From: Diaporthe sp. PMI_573
Taxonomy: Eukaryota > Ascomycota > Sordariomycetes > Diaporthales > Diaporthaceae
Assembly: GCA_021399435.1 (NCBI GenBank)
Contig: JAJTUP010000026.1
Location: forward strand, 857,670-921,669
Length of the DNA: 64,000 nucleotides
Direction of reading: 5' to 3'
Shown here: positions 1 through 11,922 of the stretch, one piece after another
Position numbering within the stretch: position 1 is the stretch's first letter
Layout: every line of letters begins with the position of its first letter
Translations under genes and position numbers: made by a program
The notes under the pieces: model-generated
The model's input: the letters and a program-made list of their open reading frames with translations, nothing else
Told to the model about the DNA's origin: nothing
Databases searched by the model: none

Positions 1-1599
1 GGTCTCTCCTTCTCTTCCTCCGGGGAGACTATGGTGCCTGGAGACTCGGGCCGGGGAGGGGATGGGCACTGGGTGTGTGGGAGAGGGGGGGAGAGAGAGT
101 GTGTGTGAGAGTGAGAGTGAGGGCGAGGGTGGGCAGGAAGGCGGGATGTCTACCCGGAGACGTCTTTTGACGCTGGTTGTTGCAGACGGAGAGATTTCTT
201 TCACCCTCGAACTGACAGACCCCACTGGCGCGCTCGCTCGCAATCAGGCTGAAGCTCAGGCTTCGAGGCGGTCCCTGATCCTTGGGCAAACAGCAAGCCG
301 CACTTGCCAGAAAATTCAGTGAGGGCGTTTTGTGGCATGTGGCTTGAAAAGCGTGCTAGACAGGGATGGGGGGCCGGGAGAGGGGCTCTGAGCGGGCAGG
401 GGACAAGGAGGCAGGCCTGGGCAGGCGAGGGGCAGGACGTCTCTGTGGCGCACCACCCGCCTGCTTCCCAGAGGTTCAGCTGCTGGACTTGGCCCTGACC
501 GATCCGGCCAGCAGACCTGACCTCACCCCATAAACTCAAGGTCGACAGGCGGGGCCATGTGATGTCTGTCTGTCTGTCGAGCGCTGGCCTGTTCGGGCCT
601 GGTCGGTCCTGTTCTCCTTAGCAGTGTCTGTGGGAAAGGCCGTTCAGTTTCTGGACAGAACTCCAACAGCAGTGCAGCAACGGAGGGAGCGATATCCTGC
701 CGTTGTACAAGGGTGCCGTCGGGCCCCCCCCCTTCCTAGCAGCCACGATTGGCTTGAGGAGCGCCCCGTGGGAAGAGTCATCCGATCGAGACTGGGCCAC
801 CTCTAATAAAAGTGAACTGGCAGTCTGGCCAGTCAGTATACCGTGTAGCTGATTGAGAGGCTCGCTCACGCGTGCTCCATGCATTCATTCATCCTACTTC
901 CTATGGCTGCATGAGTACAGATAGAGTGAGTCACCGCGATGGCAGCAGGCAGGACAGCAAAGACAGCTGGAGCAGACCCGTGCCCGTGCCCGTGCCCGAG
1001 GCCGAGGCGGACATCGAGTCACAATATCAATGTTTCAGGCGGGACTGGCTGGTGAGCCATTCGACATGCAGACAGGCGACGCGGCTCTGCAAGGTGCTCA
1101 GAACGAGCCATCCAGGCCGGATGATGTCAGTCAGCTGGACCTGCCTGGGACCACTGGGACCACCGCCTTCCCTGCCGTGCCTGCCTCGCCTGCCTCGCCT
1201 GCCTCGCCTGCCTTGCCTTATTACCTGCGCACCTGCACTTTGCACTTGCAGGGGTTCGTCATACACGGAGAGGGAACGTCCAGGCGGCGGACACGGGCGC
1301 GCTAAAACCCCCAAGGGTAGGAAGCTTTTTGTAATCGCATCCGCGGCTCGTCTCGCACACGGACAGACATCATCTACCCGCATCGCCTGCTGCGTGCCTT
1401 TGCCCACCTTAACCCGTCGGTGACCACAGTGACCACAGCCCTCCTCCGCCCTCCTCCGCCCTCCTCCGCCCTCCAGGCAGAACCTCACCACCCTCGCCTC
1501 CCACCGTGAATTGCAACATTCTTGCCTGCTCCCCCATAGCTCCTCCGCTCCTCCACTCCTCCACTCTTCCTCCGCCTGCACCATTGCCTGCGCACAATC
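1..1599. other. Intergenic/upstream region without a supportable gene
   Basis: No open frame here has family-like composition. Most of the sequence is low-complexity: GA/GT-rich at 75-130, a TGTC run near 560-580, a tandem GCCTCGCCT-type repeat at about 1180-1215, and a CCTCCTCCG triplicate at about 1440-1475. The last 300 bases are CT-rich and probably hold the promoter and 5' UTR of the kinase gene that starts at 1600. Confidence 0.6.
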
Positions 1600-4051
1600 A
1601 TGGCTCCTCGTCCCGAGCAGAGCCAATTGAAGCGTGCTGCCGTAGGTTCCTCAGTCCCACTTCTGGCTTACACGCCCGCCTGCCCGTCCGGTGAGCCGCT
1701 ATGTGCGCACCGCGCCCTTGAGACGGCTGCCATTGTTCTTGTTCTTCTTCTTCGTTTCCTTTTCCTTTCCCCTTCCCCTCTCGCGCCACTTCACAATTGC
1801 CACCACTGTCACCACCCTATTCGCCAAGCTTACTAACAGACCTGTTTCCTTTGCCAGGGTTCGCCCGCAGAGCACCAACCTGACTCGTCCAAGAAACCGC
1901 GCCGATCCGAGCGCCTGTCGCAACAGCTCTCGGTCAAGACACCAGTCGATACCAAGCAGCAGCTGCCGTCGCCCGTGACCCACATCTCTCCCGAGGAGAG
2001 CAGCTCCCGCTTCAAGGAGGGAACCGCCACCCCGCCCGAGGGCCGCTCCAGCCAGGTCCTCACCAAGAGCCAGGAGACCTACTCACAGGTCCAGGGTTTC
2101 TCCTCGCCGCCCCAGGACACCCAGGCCTTCTCCCAGCAGGTCGTGGATCCCAACGAGCCCTACTCCAAGGACGTCAAGGATGAGGTCAAGGAGGGAGTCT
2201 GGGGCTATCTGTTCCCCCTGAACACGAGATATGGCGGCAAGTGCCTGGTGATGAAGAAGAGGGCTGCTTGTCCGAAGTCAGACGCCTTGCTTGATGTCGC
2301 ACAGAAGCAGAAAGGGGCCAAGGAGTCGCCGAGGCAGCAGGAGGAGAGCTTTGAGAACACCAAGATCGCTGGTGCTCCCTCGGGTGGCTACCTAATAGGC
2401 CGCCACCCGGAGTGTGGTACGTCTTCAACAGCTGTGCGCTGATGCTATCGAACTGATACTAACCCGGTCCAGATATCGTCGTGGATGACGGCAGCGTCTC
2501 AAATCGCCACTGCTTGCTCTTCACAGAGCACAAGACTAACGACACGGTTGCAATCGTGGAGGACTTGTCAAGCAACGGCACCTTTGTCAACGAGGCGATT
2601 ATCGGGCGGAACCAACGGCGAGAGCTGAAGGAGGGTGACGAGATAGCAGTACTGGACAAGGCCCGTTTCATCTTCAAGTATCCCAGGGCCAGACAAAGCA
2701 ACGCGTTCCTGCAGCAGTATACCTTGCTTGAGCAGCTGGGCAAAGGTCACTTTGCTGAGGTTTTCCTATGTGTCGAGAAAGCGACCGGAAAGAGATATGC
2801 TGTCAAGATCTTCACCAAGACGCCTGGTGTAGAGGAGAGGTCGAAAACGGACGGCCTGCAACAAGAGATTGCCGTTCTCATGGGTGTCAGCCATCCGAAC
2901 GTGCTCTGTTTGAAAGATACCTTCAACGAGAAGAATGCTGTCTTCCTCGTGCTCGAGCTTGCGGCGGAGGGGGAGCTTTTCAACTACATCGTGATGAAGC
3001 AGAAGCTGGCTGAAGACGAGACGCGGAAGCTGTTCACTCAGCTGCTCCAGGGGATCAAATACCTGGTGAGATACTCCTGGCTCTGCCATTCTCGCTCGCA
3101 TTTACTAACAAAGAGCTACAGCATGATCGAAACATCGTCCATCGTGACATCAAGCCCGAAAATATCCTGATGGTGGACCGGGACCTTCACGTCAAGCTGG
3201 CGGATTTTGGCCTCGCCAAGATCATCGGCGAGGAGTCGTTTACCACCACGCTCTGTGGCACGCCAAGCTACGTCGCACCGGAAATCCTGGCCGACACCAG
3301 ACACAGGAAGTATACGAAGGCCGTCGATATTTGGTCTCTCGGAGTCGTGATGTACATCTGCCTCTGCGGCTTCCCGCCCTTCTCGGATGAGCTGTACTCA
3401 AAGGACTTCCCGTACACCCTGTCGCAGCAGATCAAGAGTGGCAGGTTCGACTATCCCTCACCGTACTGGGACTCCGTCGGGGACCCTGCTCGTAAGTTTT
3501 GAAATCACAGTGATCGCTTCAGCTCACATTTTCATACTGACCAACCAATGCCTGCAGTTGATCTGATCGACTCCATGCTTGTGGTTGACCCGGAGAAGCG
3601 CTTTACGGTGGACCAATGCCTGGACCACCCGTGGATGACCGCAAAGGGTCCTGGTGTAAACGACAGCACCGACGGCCTGGTAGGCGGTGTTAGCAGCCTT
3701 GACATCCAACGCCGTGGGGTCGCTCGGGAACGTACTTTACTCAGCAGCATCAACTCGGTCAGGGTCAGGGAGGTACCTGGCGTCAATGGAAAGGAGCCCG
3801 TTACGGTGTACAAGAAAAACACTCGGCCAGGAGTCGCGGAGCCCAGGCCATTCGACAACAGGAACCCGGAGGAGTTTGCGGCGATGGGTGGCAAGGGTGA
3901 CGAAACGCTCTTCGGCCATGACGCGACCAGCCACTACACTAAGGATGACCTGCCCGAGGGCGAGGGCCCGGCCTTGATTGTGACGAAGAACGGCAACGGG
4001 GTGAAGCCAAAGGCTGCCAAGGGGAAGGCGGTCAAGGGAAGCAAGCAATAG
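1600..4051 (+). CDS. prd-4: FHA-domain checkpoint kinase, Chk2/Cds1/Rad53/PRD-4 type
   Basis: This is a serine/threonine effector kinase of the DNA-damage checkpoint, acting in the nucleus downstream of ATM/ATR; in Neurospora the orthologue is PRD-4. My exon model is 1600-1641, 1858-2416, 2473-3065, 3122-3491 and 3558-4051, giving 685 codons plus stop. The first intron (216 bp) has a TACTAAC branch site; a donor at 1691 with an acceptor before 1871 is also in frame, so the extreme N-terminus is uncertain. The N-terminal third carries several SQ/TQ dipeptides, an SQ/TQ cluster for ATM/ATR phosphorylation. One FHA domain follows (about 170-280; GRHPEC, SNRHC and SSNGTFVN motifs). The kinase domain spans about 283-548, with a GKGHFAEV glycine loop, Lys312, HRDIKPEN (catalytic Asp407), DFG at 426-428 and an APE motif. 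A single FHA domain fits Cds1/Chk2; budding-yeast Rad53 has two. The basic C-terminal tail may be a nuclear localisation signal. The ArfGAP gene downstream is convergent. Confidence 0.93.
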
Positions 4052-5558
4052 TATCGTGAGATCCCTGCCGCTCCCGCCAGGCCTTCTCTCACAAGCCTTG
4101 CGGGACAATTCCGGCAAGATTGGTTGGGCGGTTCGTTCGAGATGGACTTCGACTCCTGAGCAACGGAAGCTTGGTCCGGCGGTGTTTGGCTTAGATTACT
4201 TGTTCTTTTTTGCTCAGGGTTGCGATTTGATTATGATATTCCCAGTGTTTCGCCACTTCCTCGTTTATGGACGGAATTACCTCTATTGCTGCTGCTTATC
4301 GGGGGACGATTGATGCATTCTACTCGCAGGGGCGATACTCGGAAGATGAGAAAGCCATTGGGTGTCACTCCAGAGAGCTCGGAGGATTGAAAGTGTTTCG
4401 AATGTGCAACAGGAATGTCAGCAGGTGTGATACCAGCAGAACACGACAAGTGTGAACGCTGCCCTCGCTGGACACATCGATTACTTGCTGGTTAGGAAAA
4501 GCCATGGGGCGTTATTGGGTCGAGGTCACATTACGTCGTGTCTACTAGTACATATGATCTCTTTCAAGGAGACGGTTGAAACATTAATGGCCTGCCTGAC
4601 GATCTTGTTTGTGGAAAGTTCCTCGGTCATGTCCTGTTTAATGCGTCGTGATGCAAGCCCCAAAGAGGTCGCTTGGCAAGTCCGAGCCACGGACACATGA
4701 CCTGGTTCGTGCTGCTCATTCACTGACTATGTACGCAGGCACTTTGGACTGTGGGCAGGCAACGCTGCTCTTTCGATCATTCATTCCATATTACCATTAG
4801 ACCTAGTAGGACCTATCCTTACAAACCCCCGTCCCTGATCAACCTTTCCTCATGGCCGACCGACCGACCAAACCAGTCCGATGAAATTGTGCAGGAGTCG
4901 TCATCATCTTCATCTTTCGTCGGAATCGTCATAGCCCACATCGTCCGTCCGTCCATCCATCCAGAACTTTCCAAAATGCGCACCCTGATGGTCTCTTCCT
5001 ACAAGTGGGTGCAGCACACCTTTCCCTTCACCCCCCCCTGCTCTGTATCGCATAAACTACCTTCTGTGATGCACAACTGTTCGTGTGTCTGTTTGTAGAT
5101 ATGGCTTTCTCCGCAGCCCCTATACTCCCCTTGCCCGCAACAGATAGATGATGGCGAGAATTCGACAAGCAACGACGAAAACGCGGACAGACAGGACCAC
5201 TCTCGTGACTTCAAGGTGGGAGAGGCAACGCTCTCATGCTTTGCTGGATTCTGCCCCAAGACGCCGCACCCAAAATACAAACACCACAGATACCCAGATC
5301 CCCAACGCTCAAGGCTTCAGAGGAGCAGAGGATGACACATGGCGCCTCTTGGAAATATCCAATAATAAAAGTATGGGGGCAGACATTATTTTCAATGCCG
5401 CCGCGGGCGAAAGAAAATACGGCAAGAGAAACACAAAGAGAACAGCCACGAGGTGTTCACGACGAAGATGACAGCTGCAACAGCCTCCTCGCATGGTCCC
5501 CCTCCTTGTGGCTGGTGCGGAAATGGATCGGCCAGAATGTCACCGGCACGGAGCAGCC
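4052..5558. other. Convergent intergenic region
   Basis: This 1.5-kb stretch lies between the 3' ends of the kinase gene (+) and the ArfGAP gene (-). Short frames exist on both strands but none resembles a protein family or has a splice-supported structure. It probably contains both 3' UTRs. I see no tRNA or other RNA gene. Confidence 0.6.
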
Positions 5559-8500
5559 CTATCTCTCGGGAATGGGTGACTTGGCCAGCCTACCACCCGC
5601 ACTGGCACGCTTCGCGATCCGGCCCTCCTTGTCCTTGGACGCTAGCGGACTCGCCCCGCTGCTGCTGCCAGTAGGAAGGCTCCCTACGCCATCGACAGCG
5701 GCGTTGCCCGTAAGGAATGACCCGGGTGTCGACTTCCCGCGCTTGTTGTCGAGATACTGCAGAGCACTGCGGCTTAGCGGGAAGGCAGGCAACCCGGTGG
5801 GGACCTCAGCGCCATTCTGCAAGAGCATCTCGGCGATGGCGAATGGGACCGTCTTCACATCGGCCGGCGGTGGTGGCTGGGGCGAGACCGCTGGACTTGG
5901 AGATGCGGGATCCGCAGCTGCGAGTGCGAGGAAGACGGGGTGGGTGCCCCGGGACTTGTCCGCGACGTTGGGGTTGGCACGGAGGGCGAGGGCATAAATG
6001 ACTTGCTGTATCTCATTCTTCTTGATGGCCGCAAGAAGGGTATCATCGGGGGAGGGGTACCTGGACAGGGTGGCTGAGATGGGCTCGACAAAAGCCCTGT
6101 CCACATACTTGGAAGTGATGAAGCGCAGCCTCTGCTCGCGGGTCGCCTGAGGCGAGGGCTTCATGCCCGGCTCCAGTCTTGACTCCCAGATCATGTTGGA
6201 GACCCGGTTGCCCACAAGCAGAAGCAGCTCGACGATGTCGGGCGTGAAAGAGGTGATATCCAGGGTTAGCGATCGGACCTTGCTGATGTGTGTCCCCAGT
6301 GACCTGTGGATCCCGCTGCACTCGATACACAGGATGATGGCAAGGTTGATGGACACCCATTCGACCTTTGACCCAGAACCGCAATCAGCACACCAACAGT
6401 TCCCTTGGTCGTTGTCGCGGAGCATTTGGAGCAGCTTGTCAGGGCTTTCATCAAAGGTTCCGCCTCCCCTGGGGTCGCGACCTGTCTGTGGCCGAGCACC
6501 CACGGTCGTCCGCCGGCCGGGCATGTTTGACGATGGAGGGTGTGCCTGCGCATGGCCAAGCGATGGGCTTTTGCCTGTCAGTATGGACCCGATGTCTCTC
6601 CTAAAGGATCCTGAGTCGTTGGACGGCGTGCTGGAATGTGCCGGCTGGTCCTTCAGGCCCCGCTCGACGGCGCTCTGCAGCGCATTGTTGATGGCTGTGA
6701 TCCAGCTGTTCATGTCCTCCTCGGACGTCGCCTGGTAGACTCGCTTGAAGTGTGGGGTGATGACCTCAAAACAAAAACGACGCTCCGCGTTCCGTGCTTC
6801 CCTCACGGATGCCATGCGCAGATCGATAGGGTCCATGTGCAAGTCGAGTCTTTGCTTCCAGTTGCTGTACTCTGAGAGCTTGCCCCCATCGAGGACGATC
6901 CAGAACCTGAGAAGTTCGTTAGCAGAGAAGGGGTGTGGTTGCAACGGGAGTGACATACTTGTGCCAACCCTGCTTATTCAAGTTGCGAGGGTCGACATGT
7001 CCGCCAGGGCGGTTCAAGGCCCACAGGAGCCCTTCCTTCCGCTGCGATTCCGTCTCGGTCTGAGTGGTGTCGCGCTCTTCGAGGTCCCGGATGCCCTTGA
7101 ACTTTGAGCCCTGGGACGGACTGGCCAGCATGGCGTGGCTCAAGCTGCCAGGGGACCTGGAGAGGTCGCCGGTGCTGGGGGCTGGTGTGTTTGAGCTGCT
7201 GATCGCGATCGACCTGAGCTGTGAGCCCGTGCTGTCCGCCCTGCTGATCTCTGTGTCGGACGTGTTCCCGTTCGCTGCGTTGCCCGAGACGGAAGAGGGG
7301 ATCGAATCTGGCTCCACGTAATTGAGGTTGCTCTTCTCGAGGAGCCTCCGTTTCTCCTCGCGCTCTCGGCGTTGGTATTGGTACTCCTTGTCCGCAACCT
7401 GAACCTCGCTCGAAAGGGCCTCCAGCTGTGGGAGCAGTCTTTCGACCTTTTTGGAAGCCTGCAGGTAAGCCCGGGCCTGGGCATCCGCATATCTAGTGAG
7501 ATGTGATAACACTTCTTGTTCCTTGCGGCCCCCTGATAGGTCCTGCATGAATGATGAGTAGTCGAAGCGCTTGAGCTCGAAATTGCGCCGCTTTGTCTGG
7601 TATTTGGTATCGCTGTGCTTGGCCTTGACCGAATCGTGTCGCTGGCCGAGATACCGACCAACGTAGGCGTAAAAGTCCTTGCTTTCTTCTTCAAAATCTC
7701 GCTTCTTGGCCTCGGCTTGTTTGATGTCGATCTGGTACAACTTGCTCAGCGGCTCAATCACTATCTTCTGCAGGTTGAGCGTGTTCTGCCTCTCGTAACT
7801 GAGGATCTCTCGCGCAATCTTGTCAAAGTAGTGCTCGATGGCCGGCTGGACGGCGTTGGCGTTCGTAGAGGACGCGCCCCGGAGAGATTCGACAAAGGCT
7901 ACCTGCGCATCGTTTGCCTCAATCTGTGCTGCGTGGGCAGCTTCTGCCTTCTTGATCATGCGCTTCATCTGGGTCCGCATGTTCCCTGTCTTTTGCTCCA
8001 GCGCCTTCATTGTCGCTCGGAAGACAGGTCCATCGTCCGACGCGGAGACATCGTCATTAGGCCTCGGGCAAGATACATCGACCTTTACGGGTTCTGGGAG
8101 AGGGATGGCGACTGGAACGGCGATGGTGGTCGCGGAAGGTGACACTCCATTGTTAGCGTCGTGAGCTGCGACGGTAGGGGAAGCAGGCTCGTCGATCTCG
8201 AGGGCGCTTATTCTCGACTCGACGGACTGAGAGGAAGCACCGCGGCTTCTCGGCGGTACGGCCAGGAGAAATGGCGGTGGGGAGCTGGGCTGGCTGAGAT
8301 AGGGCGACGTGTCTGTACACGGTCAGGACATGGCAACGAAGGGGGGGGGGGCCGGTACGGGACATACTCTGGACCCAGAACGAGAAGCTGGCGAGGGTCT
8401 GCAGCTCGTGGGCGCGCGAGTCGTATTGCACAAACTGTGAGCAGGTCAGATGGGCGTCGATACCGCGATGTTGGCCTTGGAACATACGCTGCAGGAATTC

Positions 8501-9280
8501 CTCCATCCACCACCTGAATCTTCGGCATTCCTGGGTGGTTTCCACTTCCAAGCCCAGTCGAAAGTTACGGAGCCGCTGCCACCCGTTGTGAAGTCGCCGA
8601 TAAGCTCGACATTTGAGTTCTTGTGTAGGTTTGGGTCGGCGTGGAATTCCCGCGTGACGAGGTTCTCCACCTCTCTCGAGGTGGATGCGTAAACGTATGT
8701 GAGGCCGTTGATCTGGGTGTCCACGGTGTTGCTATTCGGATCGGGGCTCGTCGTCGGTGTTTGCCGGACGTTGAAGGTAAATGTGAACATGAGCTCGTCA
8801 TCGTTGCCGAGCTTTAATAGGAAGGCCGGCGCGCCGGGGTTTGTCGCCAACTCAGGATCCTGCAGACGGCACAGCCAGCCAGTCAGTCTCTGGGCGAGGA
8901 CAAGATGGTGGTGGCTCGCTCGCTCGCTCCCTCCCTCCCTCTTTCTGTCTCTCTCTGTCTCTCTCTAAGAGGACGGCAACCCGGGGAGCGGGGGCGGGCG
9001 GACCTGTATAAACTCAACTGGGGTGTTGTCGCCGGCAGGACGCGATGCTGATACTCTTGTAGCGGGAAATGCATTGGGGGAGATGAAGATGGATGTGCGC
9101 TTCCGGGTATTGCTTATGACAAGCGATGCGATAGATACTACAGGAAGGGGGGGAGGGGTCAGCGCGCAGCGCAGAACATAGGACAGGACGCAGCAGGGGC
9201 GCAGGCGGGAACTCACATCGATTCTGGTCGCTGAGATAGAGGGCGGCGCCGTCGTCGGGCCTGCTCGAGACGTTACCCAT
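5559..9280 (-). CDS. BAR-PH-ArfGAP protein (centaurin/ACAP-like) with fungal N-terminal extension
   Basis: This is a predicted GTPase-activating protein for Arf GTPases, acting on curved membranes in vesicle traffic or at the cell cortex. The minus-strand exons are 9280-9217, 9137-9004, 8859-8488, 8434-8368, 8312-6959 and 6906-5559, together 1112 codons plus stop with all phases compatible. The domain order is: a start MGNVSSR that fits an N-myristoylation signal (Gly2, Ser6); a roughly 200-residue extension rich in Trp and beta-type sequence; a BAR coiled-coil region (about 305-535, Lys/Arg/Glu-rich); a Ser/Thr-rich linker; a PH domain (about 641-750); and an ArfGAP zinc finger (about 818-940) with CADC and CIEC pairs, followed by the arginine-finger motif IHRSLG. 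A degenerate ankyrin-like stretch (about 960-1000) and a low-complexity tail end the protein. The donor at 9003 (GTCCGC) is weak, but the reading frame and the match to my recollection of fungal orthologues support it. It is divergent from the Munc13-like gene across 2.6 kb. Confidence 0.88.
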
Positions 9281-11922
9281 GATGAAGGGTCAGGGGCTCG
9301 AGGGCCGCGCCCAGAGCCGGGAGGCAGGGCGAGGGGTTTTGAGCTATCTGGCGTATGCAACGCAGCGGGCGCGGTAGTCATGCAGAGGGGGAAGGCTGTT
9401 GCGCTCGCGTGTGACGGGGTGGCTAAGAGGCGAATGGGAGGAAGGGATTAATAGTCGAGGTCGGGTGTCGTGGTGTACTCTGTTGCGATATTATTAAAGA
9501 GGTTGGAAGTTCAACATGGGCAAGGGCACGCCTGGCTGTGGGCCACCCAGGTCGTCGCGGGGTTGCGCGAGGGCAGGGCTGAGCAGGACAGGGTGCCGAT
9601 ATGCCTGTGCTTGACTGACTGCTTGTGTGCTGCAGGAGGCGGCAGAGGAATGCGTGTGGATCCTCGTGACACGATGCGCACTCAACGGGGGGAGCAGATG
9701 CAGAGGGAGCAGTCAGCAGGCAGACAGCCTGCGGCGGGTAGGCTGTAGATACATGGTTTCAAAGGTCCCGAGGCCCAGGGCTAGAAGTAAAGGCTCAGCG
9801 GGCCCAAGGCGTCCCTCAGGTATGCTGGGACCCGATCTTATTAGTCCCTCCAACACTGCCTGCTGCCGCCCATGATGTACCTCAGTAGGTATACTACACA
9901 GTACCTATTTATATCTTGTTCGCCCTTCCTCGACGACGACGACGACGACCACCACCACCACCATCGTCTTCATCATCATCATCATTTGTGCACTGCGCCA
10001 GGCCACGATCTCTCCCACGATCTCTCCCTCCCCCTCCCCCTCTGGCAGTCCAGCATCGACCACCTGTCAGGGCACTGTGCATGACTACCAAGTGTAATTT
10101 AACAATAACTGAGCCATGTACCAGTGGCTCATGTTGGGCATGAAGGGCTCATTCTCCAGGTCGTCGCAAGATAAGACCCAGTCCTGCACTGTACCCAGGA
10201 ATGACATTATCCAGCGAGTGTGGCGTGCAACAAGGTCAAGCAGCCATCTGATGTTCGATCGTGGCCCGGGGATCGGCCAGTGGCCCATGCGGGTGAGACC
10301 CCTTCAGGGGAACCAGCCTCGAGCCAGCTCAGGTGGCCAGCCCGTCGAAACGCCTCCCGTTAGGTTGCCCCTGCCCTGATGATATCTACCTAGGTACCCA
10401 CCCACCCACCCACCCACCTACCTACCTAGGTAGGTAGGTACCTAGGTACCTTAAATCCTAGCCACGCCTGTAGTTCCAACCATCGTCACACTACCATCGT
10501 CACAAGCAAATGCCCACCAGTCTGCACCATTTGACCGCGCTTGCAAGTCAGGTGCGACAAGCCTTCAACACTAAGCGGAAAACCACTCCCTCCGCCAAAC
10601 CTTCAAAACACGACATCTAAGCCCTGGCAAGGCGTTGACGACTGGCCCTATTTATCGACCAGACGCAGGCACACGCCCCGAGCCTGGTGTCTTGTTCCTG
10701 CAGCCGGGGCTGCCCCTCGTATAGGACTCGCCCCACCGAGTGTTCACAGTAGCTCGATAACACCTGTGTCCATCTTTTGTATCCGCAAGGGGCGTTGTGA
10801 GAGAGGAGAGAAAGGAACCTGACTCACCGCCGACTGCTGCACTCGCCGCAACCATCTCGCAGCAGCTACCAAAGGAGAGAGAGACGCGGCAACCCAGCGA
10901 GTGCCGCCCGCCCTCTTAAAACCTCGCCTGGCCTCCACAGTCGGACGCTGCAGATGCCTGGCCATCTGTGGCTCGAGGTACTTAGTGAGCAGTCTACTGT
11001 TGACTAGGATGAAATTTGGAGAATATGGCTCGTTCATAACAACCTGCATGTCTCACTGGACAACAGCAGGCCCGCATGTTTAATTCTGTGATACGACAGT
11101 ACGTTCAGGGGTGGCTGGAATTGGAAAAGGCCCAAGTGGGGGGGGGGTTCCGCGCCTCCAGCGACAGACCAACAGCCGCAAGCAGGGAGAACCCATGGGC
11201 TGGCGCTTCTCCTGTGCCTTTCTCATCCAATTCGCCCACAGCTGGTGATGACGTCCCTTGGGCTCCAATTGGGGGGGGGGCGGTGCAGCATACCTAGGTA
11301 GACAGTCCTCCTTCCTCCACCCTGATCCGTCCCCCACACCCTGTCCTGCCCTGCCCTGCCCTGCCCTGTACTCCTACCTGCCTACCTGCCTACCCACCCT
11401 GCACCTGGACACCCTGCAGCCCAAGCGGACCACCTAGACTACCTACCTAACTCCTGAACAAACAAAAGTTGAGTCTGTGCCCTTGGCTACCCTCAACGCG
11501 ACCTGGACGACAGACAGGAACCAATGCTCCAACCGCCCGTTTCTGGGCCATTTTAGTCCAACTACACACTCCGTACTTACTGCAAATAACGTACACGTAC
11601 TCCCGTACAGCGCCCACACGTAACATACATAGGTAGTACCTAGCGATCCCAAGGGTGCCGTTGTTGATTGCTAGTCCTCCCGTTTCACAACACCAACCTT
11701 CTACCCCATCAACGCCCACACTAATCCCCCGTCCACGGTCAACGGTCCACGGCCCACGATCCTCCGTCCACCGCCCGACTGTCTGGTCCTTTCTGTTGCA
11801 AACCGCCCCGGCCCCCTCTCATAGTTATGTTGTGGTCAGGATAAGGGGCGCGGACGTCACTTCCACCCACGCCACCCCAACATCGTGCCCTCCCTTGAAT
11901 GAACTAGACTGCAGCACTCACC
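9281..11922. other. Divergent intergenic region with simple repeats and a palindrome
   Basis: This 2.6-kb stretch lies between the start of the ArfGAP gene (-) and the start of the Munc13-like gene (+). It holds a CGA/CCA/CAT trinucleotide tract (about 9937-9990), a CCCA/CCTA tetranucleotide tract with a perfect palindrome (about 10390-10450), G runs near 11140 and 11270, and CCTG/CCTA repeats near 11340-11400. Many TAGGTACC-type words recur. I find no convincing coding exon. The last few hundred bases before 11923 are CT/CA-rich as expected for a fungal promoter and 5' UTR. Confidence 0.6.
10416..10439. repeat. Perfect 24-bp palindrome of ACCT/AGGT units
   Basis: Three ACCT units are followed directly by three AGGT units, making a perfect inverted repeat without a spacer. 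It is flanked by CCCA repeats on the left and by TAGGTACC words on the right. It could extrude as a hairpin or bind a dimeric protein; neither can be decided from sequence. Confidence 0.9.

Noticed and set aside
1027..1626. 199-codon minus-strand open frame upstream of the kinase gene
   Set aside because: It arises from GC-rich tandem repeats without stops; composition is Arg/Gly/Cys-biased and no family motif or splice support is seen.
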